Below, piece after piece: positions 7,464 to 14,627 of a DNA stretch of 17,720 bases. Made by a program: the position numbers and the translations under genes. The stretch's first letter is position 1, and every line of letters starts with the position of its first letter. Source of the DNA: Flammeovirgaceae bacterium UBA4659 (GTDB lineage: Bacteria > Bacteroidota > Bacteroidia > Cytophagales > Cyclobacteriaceae). The stretch spans positions 12,998-30,717 of the forward strand of contig DHLV01000229.1 in assembly GCA_002405445.1 (NCBI GenBank), read 5' to 3'. The notes beneath the pieces are model-generated. The model saw only the letters and a list, made by a program, of their open reading frames with translations, did no database searches and had not been told where the DNA came from.

Positions 7464-8075
7464 ATGAAGGCTTTTGCTTTTCGGGAAATCAACACTTGGG
7501 AGCGGTTTTACCGCGCTAACTTCATCAACAGCCTCACCGGCTTCAAATCGGTGAGTTTGATTGGCACCGCAGATTTGAGTGGCAACACCAACCTGGCGGT
7601 GTTCAGCAGCGTTGTTCACATCGGGTCAGATCCGCCCCTGATAGGGTTCATCAATCGCCCCAAAAAAGCCGCGCCTCACACCATCGCCAATATTGAGGCC
7701 ACCGGCCAATACACCATCAACCACATCAAGCCGCAGTTTGCGCGGCAAGCACACCAAACCAGTGCAAAGTATCCGGTGGGTGTCAGCGAATTTGAGCAAG
7801 TAGGTCTGGCCATGGAGTTTGTAGAGAATGTCACAGCACCTTTCGTGAAAGAAAGTTCCGTCAAGTATGCTTTGTCGCTTCAGCAGATCATACCGATTAC
7901 ACTGAATGAAACTTTTTTGGTGATCGGCAAAGTGGAAGTGGTGATGATTGAAGACCACATCCTAAACGCAGACGGCTTCCTTGAACTAGACAAGTGCGAA
8001 ACGATATGCAGCAACGGAATCGATAGCTATTATGCCACCCAACACTTGTTACGGCTGCCCTATGCAAAGCCCTAG
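7464..8075 (+). CDS. Flavin reductase family protein, second copy
   Basis: 203-residue FMN-binding split-barrel protein. The segment GFKSVSLIGTADLSGNTNLAVFSSVVHIGSDPPLIGFI, seen in pieces here (SLIGTADLSGNTNLAVF at 30-46, then HIGSDPPLIGFI), is the standard FMN-phosphate and isoalloxazine region of the flavin reductase-like domain; YTINHI at about 89-94 is the usual following strand. It is not a close copy of the 157-residue flavin reductase at 1453-1926, being longer and with different motifs, so the two are separate subfamilies. It follows MpaB by 15 bp and precedes the cryptochrome by 39 bp, hence is likely part of the 4946-9584 transcript. Possible role: electron supply to the oxygenase or to the FAD of the photolyase-like proteins. 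Confidence 0.88.
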   Translation: MKAFAFREINTWERFYRANFINSLTGFKSVSLIGTADLSGNTNLAVFSSVVHIGSDPPLIGFINRPKKAAPHTIANIEATGQYTINHIKPQFARQAHQTSAKYPVGVSEFEQVGLAMEFVENVTAPFVKESSVKYALSLQQIIPITLNETFLVIGKVEVVMIEDHILNADGFLELDKCETICSNGIDSYYATQHLLRLPYAKP

Positions 8076-8114
8076 CCCGCCCATTGACTTTGTGTTGGAC
8101 CCCGCAAATGCCTG

Positions 8115-9584
8115 ATGCTGCCGCCCGTTCACATTGTGTGGTTGAAGCGCGACTTGCGCTTCAACGATCATCAGCCGTTGAAGCGGGCTGTTGAAGACGG
8201 CCTGCCCGTGTTGATACTCTATTTTTTTGAACCCACAGTGATGGGCGCCCCAGACAGTGACGAGCGTCATTGGCGATTTGTGCAAGAATCCATTTCAGAC
8301 CTCAATCAACTGTTGCCATCGAAGGGTAAAATCCATGCAATCCACGGAGAAGTGGTTGCGAGCCTGGAAACGCTGCGGCAGCACTTCCAAATCAGGAAAA
8401 TATTTTCTCACGAGGAGACCGGAAATGCCATCACCTACCAACGCGACATAGCAGTGGCTGCATTTTGCAGCCGGCACCAAATTGTTTGGCAAGAGTACCC
8501 AACAAACGGAGTGGTCAGAAGGCTGTACCACCGAAAAGACTTCAGCCAGCGCTGGCTTGGCACGATGACGGAACCTGAGTTTCAGGTTGACTTGCAAGCG
8601 CTTGTGCCGGTGTCATTGCCGAACGGGTTGTTGCCTGAGTACAGCGTGCAACACCTGCCAAACCGAAACTTCCAGCCGGGTGGCATAGGGGCGGCTAACA
8701 GGTATCTGCACAGTTTTTTGTACGAGCGAAAGTCAAACTATGCTCGGCATTTCTCCAAACCACTGGAAAGTCGCACCGGCTGCAGCCGATTGTCGCCCTA
8801 CCTGGCCTGGGGTAATTTGAGCATGAAGCAAGTGTATCAAGCCACATTGAAAGCGATCGGGCAAACGGGCGATAAGCGAAACCTCAACTTCTTTATTGCA
8901 CGGTTGCACTGGCACTGCCACTTCATACAGAAGTTTGAATCAGAATGCCGCATGGAGTTTGAAAATCTCAATCGCGGTTTTGACGAGATCAGAACTGAAA
9001 TAAACCCCGATTATCTGCGGGCATGGCAGGAAGGAAATACCGGCTTTCCGCTGGTAGACGCCTGCATGCGGTGCGTACGCGCCACAGGATACCTGAATTT
9101 CAGAATGCGGAGCATGGTTGTTTCATTTCTGGCCCACCACATGTGGCAACCCTGGCAAGCAGGCGCAGCTTTTCTGGCCAAGCAATTTTTGGATTATGAG
9201 CCGGGTATCCACTATCCGCAATTTCAAATGCAGGCCGGCACCATGGGTGTCAACACCATCCGCATTTACAATCCCGTCAAACAAAGCGTGGAGCACGACC
9301 CTGACGGTATGTTTATCAAAAAGTGGGTGCCGGAACTGGAGCAAGTGCCCGCACCGCAAATTCATGAGCCTTGGAAGATGTCAGCTGAAGAAAAGTCGAA
9401 GTGGGGTATTGGCACCCGGTATCCACTGCCTGTGGTAGACCTGCTGGTGACTGCGCGTTTCGCCCGTGAGTACCTTTGGAGAACAAAAAGATCAAAAAAA
9501 GCACAGGCCGAAAATACCGGTATCCTCAAGAAACACACCCGAAACAAGCGGAGTAATGCAACCAAAAAAGCCGAAGGTGGGTGA
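8115..9584 (+). CDS. Divergent two-domain cryptochrome/photolyase
   Basis: 489 residues. The N-terminal alpha/beta domain ([16 protein letters not shown] at 7-22; [10 protein letters not shown] at 71-80) is followed by the helical FAD domain ([13 protein letters not shown] at 224-236) and a basic tail of about 35 residues. An ungapped alignment to E. coli PhrB over residues 297-370 shows key changes. Asn378, which touches FAD N5, is H366. Trp382 is F370 and Trp306 is T294; only Trp359 (W347) of the electron-transfer triad remains. CPD-contact Glu274 is R263 and Asn341 is F328, though Trp277 is kept (W266). The segment [15 protein letters not shown] (366-380) marks the subfamily. The protein very likely binds FAD, but classical CPD repair and Trp-triad photoreduction look doubtful. 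It ends the operon; a 283-bp AT-rich gap follows. Confidence 0.87.
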   Translation: MLPPVHIVWLKRDLRFNDHQPLKRAVEDGLPVLILYFFEPTVMGAPDSDERHWRFVQESISDLNQLLPSKGKIHAIHGEVVASLETLRQHFQIRKIFSHEETGNAITYQRDIAVAAFCSRHQIVWQEYPTNGVVRRLYHRKDFSQRWLGTMTEPEFQVDLQALVPVSLPNGLLPEYSVQHLPNRNFQPGGIGAANRYLHSFLYERKSNYARHFSKPLESRTGCSRLSPYLAWGNLSMKQVYQATLKAIGQTGDKRNLNFFIARLHWHCHFIQKFESECRMEFENLNRGFDEIRTEINPDYLRAWQEGNTGFPLVDACMRCVRATGYLNFRMRSMVVSFLAHHMWQPWQAGAAFLAKQFLDYEPGIHYPQFQMQAGTMGVNTIRIYNPVKQSVEHDPDGMFIKKWVPELEQVPAPQIHEPWKMSAEEKSKWGIGTRYPLPVVDLLVTARFAREYLWRTKRSKKAQAENTGILKKHTRNKRSNATKKAEGG

Positions 9585-9687
9585 TTGGAGATCTGGTTTT
9601 GTGTTTAAAGCCATCTGCATGTCGTTAAACACCGAAAATTACCTTTCATCAAAATCATAACGGGTAAGTTCGCAAATACTTAAAAAT

Positions 9688-9773
9688 AATGTTCAATGAA
9701 TTGATGACATAAGTTGATATTTAATCAACATGTATAGAAAATAATCTAAATTTATAGTCAATAATTGAACATT
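9688..9773. promoter_or_regulatory. Nested inverted repeats upstream of the rhodopsin
   Basis: AATGTTCAAT at 9688-9697 and ATTGAACATT at 9764-9773 are perfect 10-bp inverted arms 66 bp apart. Beyond one mismatch the outer bases pair for 3 more. Between them lies GTTGAT-ATTTA-ATCAAC at 9713-9729, a second perfect inverted repeat. The stretch is very AT-rich and sits 95-180 bp upstream of the rhodopsin ATG. Two operator types, or one looped complex, are possible. A weak promoter candidate downstream is TTTTTTG (9772-9778) with ATCGTTTG (9802-9809). Confidence 0.45.
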
Positions 9774-9867
9774 TTTTGATCTCTGCTGAAATTACTTATC
9801 AATCGTTTGAAACAAGGCGGGGCAATAGGTGTTTAACAAGTATTAATTAACCCTTAACCACAATTTT

Positions 9868-10608
9868 ATGAGTACACTTCTCTCAGACATCGTATCAATC
9901 CCTGTGGATGATCCGATTGCATTCACTTTCTTTACTGGCTACATGGCCATGCTTGCATCTGCAGTTTTCTTCTTCATGGAAAGAAGCAGCGTAGATGGCA
10001 AGTGGAAATTGTCGTTGCTTGTATCGGGCTTAATCACCGGTATCGCGGCAGTTCACTACTATTACATGCGCGACTACTACCTGGCAACAGGCCAAACGCC
10101 TACCGCCCTGCGCTACATTGACTGGACGTTGACTGTGCCATTGATGTGTGTAGAGTTTTATTTGTTGACCAAGGCTGCCGGTGCTACAGTGGGGTTAATG
10201 TGGAAATTGATATTGGCAGCGGTGTTGATGTTGGTTGCAGGTTACATTGGTGAAGCATTTACAGACGGGTCAACATCACACAGTGTCATCTGGGGTGTAA
10301 TATCCACTGTTGGATATGTGTACATTTTGTACACCGCCTGGTTTGGTGAAGTTGCTCAACTTGCAAAGAATTCCGGAGACGCAGTGGTGGTGAGAGGCGT
10401 GAAGATTTTGGCTTGGTTTGTTTTAGTAGGATGGGCGGTGTATCCTATCGGCTACATGTGTATGCCCGGTGGATGGCTCAATACCGGCCTGGGCTGGAGC
10501 TCTTCAAACGTAGATTTATTCTACAACATTGCTGACGCCATCAACAAAATAGGATTTGGTTTGGTAGTATATAGTGTTGCAGTTTCTGCTAAATCATCAA
10601 AAGCGTAG
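9868..10608 (+). CDS. Proteorhodopsin, light-driven proton pump
   Basis: 246-residue seven-helix microbial rhodopsin without a cleaved signal peptide. Helix C reads RYIDWTLTVPLMCVEFYLL: proton acceptor D85, T89 and donor E96 form the DTE motif of outward proton pumps. H63 lies 22 residues before D85, as His75 does before Asp97 in green proteorhodopsin. The retinal Schiff-base lysine is K227 in ADAINKIGFG. The spectral-tuning site (Leu105/Gln105 in marine variants) is M93, the residue typical of green-absorbing Bacteroidota proteins. It is followed by a hairpin and then crtY and blh, so opsin, carotene and retinal genes are together. Whether a carotenoid antenna binds (xanthorhodopsin type) cannot be judged without aligning helix E. 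The inverted repeats upstream are candidate regulation. Confidence 0.97.
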   Translation: MSTLLSDIVSIPVDDPIAFTFFTGYMAMLASAVFFFMERSSVDGKWKLSLLVSGLITGIAAVHYYYMRDYYLATGQTPTALRYIDWTLTVPLMCVEFYLLTKAAGATVGLMWKLILAAVLMLVAGYIGEAFTDGSTSHSVIWGVISTVGYVYILYTAWFGEVAQLAKNSGDAVVVRGVKILAWFVLVGWAVYPIGYMCMPGGWLNTGLGWSSSNVDLFYNIADAINKIGFGLVVYSVAVSAKSSKA

Positions 10609-10643
10609 CAGTTCACCAGTACACTTTCGTATGAATAATAAGT

Positions 10644-10680
10644 CAAGGAGTCACTTCGGTGACTCCTTGCATTTTAATTT
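10644..10680 (+). terminator. UUCG-capped hairpin terminator/attenuator between rhodopsin and crtY
   Basis: CAAGGAGTCAC (10644-10654), loop TTCG (10655-10658), GTGACTCCTTG (10659-10669): a perfect 11-bp stem closed by C-G around a UUCG tetraloop, 35 bp after the rhodopsin stop. The following CATTTTAATTT is a T-rich but interrupted tract, so termination may be partial. crtY starts directly after it. Confidence 0.8.
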
Positions 10681-11868
10681 GTGGGTACAGCCAATCAACC
10701 ATTATTGTATCGCTTCACGATTATAGGCGCGGGCGCATCCGGGTTGTGGTTGGCGCACGCGCTGCTGGAGCACGGTCTTCTTGAAAACCAAACCCTTTGT
10801 ATTGTAGAGGCTGACAGAAAAAAAGAAAACGACCGCACATGGTGCTATTGGGCTCAGAAGCCGATTGAACCTGCGGAGGCGATCAGCAAGCAATGGGCAA
10901 GGGTGCATCAGCATCATGCATCGCCTGAACCCAAATCACTGGCTCCCTATCACTACTACCACATTCGCAGTGCAGACTTTTACTCGATCGTAAAGGATCG
11001 GCTCAAGGCCTGCAAAAATGTTAGTTGGATTGAAGAAGAACTGCTCGAATACCACGAGCAGGAAAGCCACGTCTGCCTGGCAACCTATACACATCAATGG
11101 ACGAGCCAACAGGTGTTTCTTTCGGCATTGCCAGCGCTATCCGCCAACATTGCACCGGCACGCAACAACAACGGCCACGGCCTGTTTCTTTGGCAATCAT
11201 TTGTAGGGTGGCGCGTAAAAACGGCCACAAACGCATTTGAAGAAGATAACATGTCGATGATGGATTTCAGCATCGCACAAAATAACCAAACCCAATTTAT
11301 GTACGAGCTGCCATTTTCAAAAACAGAGGCGCTGGTAGAGATGACCAGGTTTGGAAAAGAGAAATTGACAGTGGCAGAAGCAGAAGTGGAACTAAAAAAA
11401 TATTTTTTGGACAAAGGCAAAGGCGCCTACACCATCGAAGAAGTTGAAACAGGCGCCATACCCATGACGCCCCAATTCGACAGTCGGCAAAGGTATTTAC
11501 ACCCACATACACGCACCGTTCTGATCGGTACGCTGGCAGGCGCCATCAAACCCTCTACCGGCTTTGGTTTTAAACGAATGAACGAGTACGCCACCGCACT
11601 GGCATCAGCCATCAAAAACAACACAGCACTGCCTACCATGTACCGCCCGTTCAGGTTCCGTTTATATGACGAATTACTTTTGTCGATACTCACTGAGACA
11701 CCGCAGCGGGGAAAAGAAATATTTGAACAGCTCTTCCGCAGGCAACCGATACAACGTATCTTGAAATTTCTGGACGAGAAAACTTCGTTTTATGAGGAAT
11801 TGCTGATTTTTATAAGGTTGCCCATCCGCTTGTTTCTGAAGTCACTTCTTTCCCGAATATTTACCTGA
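10681..11868 (+). CDS. crtY: Lycopene beta-cyclase
   Basis: 395-residue CrtY-type flavoprotein that converts lycopene to beta-carotene. FAD-binding Rossmann motif TIIGAGASGLWLAHALL (residues 13-29) has G16-x-G18-x2-G21; E43 ends the second strand (CIVEAD). Other family signatures: NDRTWCYW (50-57), ETGAIPM (256-262) and KPSTGFGFKRM (290-300). Start is GTG 10681, only 11 nt after the hairpin stem; TTG 10705 is an alternative that would begin just before RFTIIGAG. There is no room for a promoter of its own between hairpin and start, so expression probably comes from read-through of the rhodopsin transcript or from a promoter inside the rhodopsin gene. The stop overlaps the blh start (TGATG). 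The genes making lycopene are not in this window. Confidence 0.95.
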   Translation: MGTANQPLLYRFTIIGAGASGLWLAHALLEHGLLENQTLCIVEADRKKENDRTWCYWAQKPIEPAEAISKQWARVHQHHASPEPKSLAPYHYYHIRSADFYSIVKDRLKACKNVSWIEEELLEYHEQESHVCLATYTHQWTSQQVFLSALPALSANIAPARNNNGHGLFLWQSFVGWRVKTATNAFEEDNMSMMDFSIAQNNQTQFMYELPFSKTEALVEMTRFGKEKLTVAEAEVELKKYFLDKGKGAYTIEEVETGAIPMTPQFDSRQRYLHPHTRTVLIGTLAGAIKPSTGFGFKRMNEYATALASAIKNNTALPTMYRPFRFRLYDELLLSILTETPQRGKEIFEQLFRRQPIQRILKFLDEKTSFYEELLIFIRLPIRLFLKSLLSRIFT

Positions 11869-12788
11869 TGTACGCGCAGTCACGTTTATTCAGCATACAA
11901 TTGGTGGCACAGGTTGCACTGACTTTAGTGTTTTTTATTCTCCGTGTAAATTCAACGGCACAAGCGATATTTTGCGGGATGCTATTGTATGTAGTGGGCA
12001 TCCCGCACGGCTCCAACGATTACTTGTACCGGCCCGATCAAACCGTGGCGGGCATGTTCAAATTTCTGGGGGCATACCTTGGCACCATGGCCGTGTACGC
12101 CACACTTTGGTGGTTTGTTCCAGCGTTAGCATTTGTGCTGTTCTTTTTCATTTCGTTTCACCATTTCGGCCAGTCTAACTTTGAAAATGATACGTTGTGG
12201 TACCCGCCATCGTGGCTGTGGGGGTTATGGATTCTGGCATTCCCGGTGCTGCTGCACTTTGACGAAGCCGTTTCAATCTTTCGGCAGATGATTGATGTGA
12301 CCCCGTCAGATCCTGCCATCACACCACTCCTGCCAACAACCGTGCCGCTGAAAACGTGGCAGTGGATCGGCTCCATTAGCATTGGTATCGCATACCTCGC
12401 TGCACTGTTTTTTTATCAGCCGAAGAACAAACTGCGGTATGTGATGCAGTTTGTTGCGGTAACAACCTGGTACATTCTAATGCCGCTGTTGTCAGGCTTT
12501 GTGGTGGTGTTTTGTCTGTGGCATTCGCTGCAGTCGTTCCGGCACCAAAGCCAATATTACCAAACACGCTACGGCAAAGGACTATGGCCATTTGTAAAGG
12601 CGATGTTGCCCTTCACCCTGATCGCACTGATGGCTTTTGGGGTGTATGTTTACCTGAGGGAGTTCAAAATATCTGAAGCGTTTATCATGCTTTCGCTTAT
12701 CACGTTGCCTCACGTACTGGTCATGCACCATCTGTATCACCATACCAACGAGTCGCCACAAACAGGTATCACGCCATCCACCTCATAG
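11868..12788 (+). CDS. blh: Brp/Blh family beta-carotene 15,15'-dioxygenase
   Basis: 306-residue polytopic membrane enzyme that splits beta-carotene into two retinals. Conserved His positions for the non-heme iron are visible: H47 in GIPHGSNDY, H98/H99 in FHHFGQSNF, H219 and H226 in WHSLQSFRHQ, and H282 plus H287/H288 in LPHVLVMHHLYHH. Hydrophobic helices alternate through the whole length. Its ATG overlaps the crtY stop by one base, so the two are translationally coupled. Together with crtY it supplies the rhodopsin's chromophore. The TIGR03643 gene begins 11 bp later, so that gene and the following photolyase-like gene may share the transcript. Confidence 0.95.
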   Translation: MYAQSRLFSIQLVAQVALTLVFFILRVNSTAQAIFCGMLLYVVGIPHGSNDYLYRPDQTVAGMFKFLGAYLGTMAVYATLWWFVPALAFVLFFFISFHHFGQSNFENDTLWYPPSWLWGLWILAFPVLLHFDEAVSIFRQMIDVTPSDPAITPLLPTTVPLKTWQWIGSISIGIAYLAALFFYQPKNKLRYVMQFVAVTTWYILMPLLSGFVVVFCLWHSLQSFRHQSQYYQTRYGKGLWPFVKAMLPFTLIALMAFGVYVYLREFKISEAFIMLSLITLPHVLVMHHLYHHTNESPQTGITPSTS

Positions 12789-12799
12789 CAGAACAGAGC

Positions 12800-13078
12800 A
12801 TGGAAAAGGAATTTACCGCATCGGAATTGGATCGCATCATACAGATGGCATGGGAAGATCGCACCCCGTTTGAAGCCATTCAGATGCAATTTGGGTTGAA
12901 AGAGAAAGAAGTCATCACATTGATGCGCGCGCACATGAAGGCCAGCAGTTTTAGGATGTGGCGCAAGCGCACCAACGGCCGAGCCACAAAGCATCAACTG
13001 ATCGGCAACCTCGAAAATGGGCGCTTCAAGTGCAGTCGTCAGCGCACAATTTCCAACAACAAGGTCTCCAAGCGCTGA
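12800..13078 (+). CDS. TIGR03643 family protein
   Basis: 92-residue protein. The first about 65 residues (FTASELDRIIQMAWEDRTPF, then EAIQMQFGLKEKEVITLMR and SSFRMWRKRTNGR) match TIGR03643, a family of about 70 residues with a helix-turn-helix-like pattern and a basic end. The C-terminal 25 residues (LIGNLENGRFKCSRQRTISN) are an extension. The function is unknown, but the family co-occurs with photolyase/cryptochrome and DUF2256 genes. Its TGA overlaps the ATG of the next photolyase-like gene (TGATG), which suggests the two are made in fixed proportion. DNA binding would fit the helix-turn-helix appearance but is inference. Confidence 0.87.
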   Translation: MEKEFTASELDRIIQMAWEDRTPFEAIQMQFGLKEKEVITLMRAHMKASSFRMWRKRTNGRATKHQLIGNLENGRFKCSRQRTISNNKVSKR

Positions 13079-14166
13079 TGGGTCCGACATTCCCCGCAGA
13101 CTATGAATCCATCAAGAGGCGTGTGGAAGCGGCCGACCCCCTAGCCTATGCCCGCACCCGGAACTACATTGATGGTGCCGTCACCTATCTGTCACCGTAC
13201 ATCTCACGTGGCGTGATCAGCACCAGGCAGGTACTCGACACAGTGTTGGCAAAAGGCTACGCCCTACAAAGTATTGAAAAATTTTTTCAGGAGTTAGCCT
13301 GGCGTGAGTACTTTCAGCGCGTGTGGCAGGCAAAAGGCGATGAGTTATTCAATGATTTGAGACAGCCACAGCCTGAGGTGATGCATCGCAAAATGATTAC
13401 TGCCTTGCAAAACACTGCCACCGGAATTGATGCCATCGATCAACAAATCAAGCAGCTATACCAACGAGGATACCTGCACAACCACGCACGCATGTATGTG
13501 GCTGCCATTGCATGCAATGTGGGAAAAGCCCATTGGCTTGCTCCCGCGCGTTGGATGTATTTTCACCTGCTCGATGGCGACTGGGCCAGTAACAGTTGCA
13601 GCTGGCAGTGGACAGCAGGTGCATTCAGTTCAAAAAAATATTTTGCCAACCAGGGAAACATCAATCACTTTTTAAACAGCAGCCAACGCAACACATTTCT
13701 TGATGTAGGCTATGACTGGCTGCCGCGAATACCAATACCGGATGTTTTGCTGGACACGACCGACCAGCAGTTGCACACCCCCCTGCCCCACACGCCTGCG
13801 CCATCGCTTGATGCCACCTTGCCAACGCTAGTGTACAATTCCTATCAACTTGATCCTCTGTGGAGAGAACATGAACGTGCGAACAGAGTTTTACTACTGG
13901 AACCATCTCACTTCCAAAAATATCCAGTCAGCGCAAGGGTTTTGCAGTTCATCATAGACCTTTCAAAAAACATTCCCGGCATTCAGATTTTCAATGGAGA
14001 AATAACCGATCTGACCAAATTGATTTCGCCCGAGTCAATAATCTCCAAAGAGCATCACGCGTTTCGGTATCCAGGCAAAAAAGATGTGCGCGACTGGCTG
14101 TTCCCGCACGTCACTGGTTACTTCCCGTCATTCTCCGCATTTTGGAAAAAAGCCTACATTGTGTAA
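13078..14166 (+). CDS. Photolyase-like FAD-domain protein with C-terminal alpha/beta domain (apparent circular permutation)
   Basis: 362 residues from ATG 13078, which overlaps the TIGR03643 stop; longer in-frame starts (GTG 12958) add residues antisense-like in composition and are disfavoured. It starts directly in the photolyase FAD domain: YLSPYISRGVIST (37-49), ELAWREYF (72-79), RGYLHNHARMYVA (130-142), DWASNSCSWQWTAG (168-181), then SSKKYFANQGNIN. E. coli PhrB equivalents retained are Glu274 (E72), Trp277 (W75), Asn341 (N135), Trp359 (W153), Asn378 (N172) and Trp382 (W176); Trp306 is not kept. No antenna domain precedes it. Residues about 248-362 instead look like an alpha/beta domain: 250-291 align without gaps to residues 8-49 of the photolyase homologue at 3041-4525, sharing T-L, L, E, F, Y, L and F at matching positions. 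FAD binding is likely; DNA repair is plausible. Confidence 0.82.
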   Translation: MGPTFPADYESIKRRVEAADPLAYARTRNYIDGAVTYLSPYISRGVISTRQVLDTVLAKGYALQSIEKFFQELAWREYFQRVWQAKGDELFNDLRQPQPEVMHRKMITALQNTATGIDAIDQQIKQLYQRGYLHNHARMYVAAIACNVGKAHWLAPARWMYFHLLDGDWASNSCSWQWTAGAFSSKKYFANQGNINHFLNSSQRNTFLDVGYDWLPRIPIPDVLLDTTDQQLHTPLPHTPAPSLDATLPTLVYNSYQLDPLWREHERANRVLLLEPSHFQKYPVSARVLQFIIDLSKNIPGIQIFNGEITDLTKLISPESIISKEHHAFRYPGKKDVRDWLFPHVTGYFPSFSAFWKKAYIV

Positions 14167-14176
14167 AAGAAAGATT

Positions 14177-14479
14177 ATGAAGGTTACCTTTATGGTGTGC
14201 GCAATCACTTGGTGCCTTGTGTTGTCAACCAATGCGCTGCACGGCCAGAATACTTACATGCGCATGGCCAAAATCTCTGTAGACTCAACCGGCTTGCCCG
14301 CCTTCAACAGCGCTCTCAAAGAAGGCATTGAATCGGCCCTGAAGTCAGAGCCCGGTGTGCTCACGCTCTTTGCCGTGGCAGATAAAAAACGGCCCACACG
14401 CATCACGGTGTTTGAGGTGTATGCCAGTGAGGCAGCCTATCAACAGCACATTCAAACACCACTCTTCCAAAAAGTATAA
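14177..14479 (+). CDS. Putative quinol monooxygenase (ABM domain), exported, C-terminus frameshifted
   Basis: 100 residues as read. A Sec signal peptide (MKVTFMVCAITWCLVLSTNA) is followed by an antibiotic-biosynthesis-monooxygenase-like ferredoxin fold: TYMRMAKISVDS, SEPGVLTLFAVADKK, RITVFEVYASEAAYQQHIQT. The family domain normally ends with 'H-x-x-T-x-x-F-x-x-Y' and a further helix and strand. Here the frame stops right after PLFQKV, but the +1 frame continues KYKASVEKIVKSLELTDVVP to a stop at 14546, which is exactly the missing end. One surplus A in the A5 run near 14469-14473 explains this. It is either a real frameshift mutation or an assembly error. It follows the photolyase-like gene by 10 bp. 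Confidence 0.75.
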   Translation: MKVTFMVCAITWCLVLSTNALHGQNTYMRMAKISVDSTGLPAFNSALKEGIESALKSEPGVLTLFAVADKKRPTRITVFEVYASEAAYQQHIQTPLFQKV

Positions 14480-14593
14480 AGCAAGTGTTGAGAAAATAGT
14501 AAAGTCACTGGAATTGACTGACGTTGTACCCATCACCACAAAATAATGACGGCACTGCTTGTCAAATGCTCATCTGAATTGATGGTTTGTGGC

Positions 14594-14601
14594 TATATTT
14601 G
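14594..14601 (+). promoter_or_regulatory. TAnnTTTG -7 box
   Basis: TATATTTG is a perfect -7 element 26 bp before ATG 14628. Transcription would begin around 14608, which supports 14628 as the start rather than GTG 14589. No clear -33 TTG at the usual spacing was found. Confidence 0.45.
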
Positions 14602-14627
14602 TGCCGGTTTCAAACCTGATTTGTACC

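Noticed and set aside
8115..9584. DASH cryptochrome or ordinary CPD photolyase
   Set aside because: The Asn near FAD N5, two triad Trp and the CPD-contacting Glu are replaced, and the [10 protein letters not shown] segment is not the class I pattern.
9868..10608. Sodium- or chloride-pumping rhodopsin
   Set aside because: Helix C has D85/T89/E96, not NDQ or NTQ.
12958..13077. 40-residue N-terminal extension of the permuted photolyase from GTG 12958
   Set aside because: It lies inside the TIGR03643 gene in another frame; ATG 13078 overlaps that gene's stop and leads directly into the FAD domain.
14461..14480. Programmed ribosomal frameshift in the ABM gene
   Set aside because: A +1 shift would be needed, and the site lacks the A AAA AAG phase, internal Shine-Dalgarno or other stimulator expected; an A-run indel is simpler.
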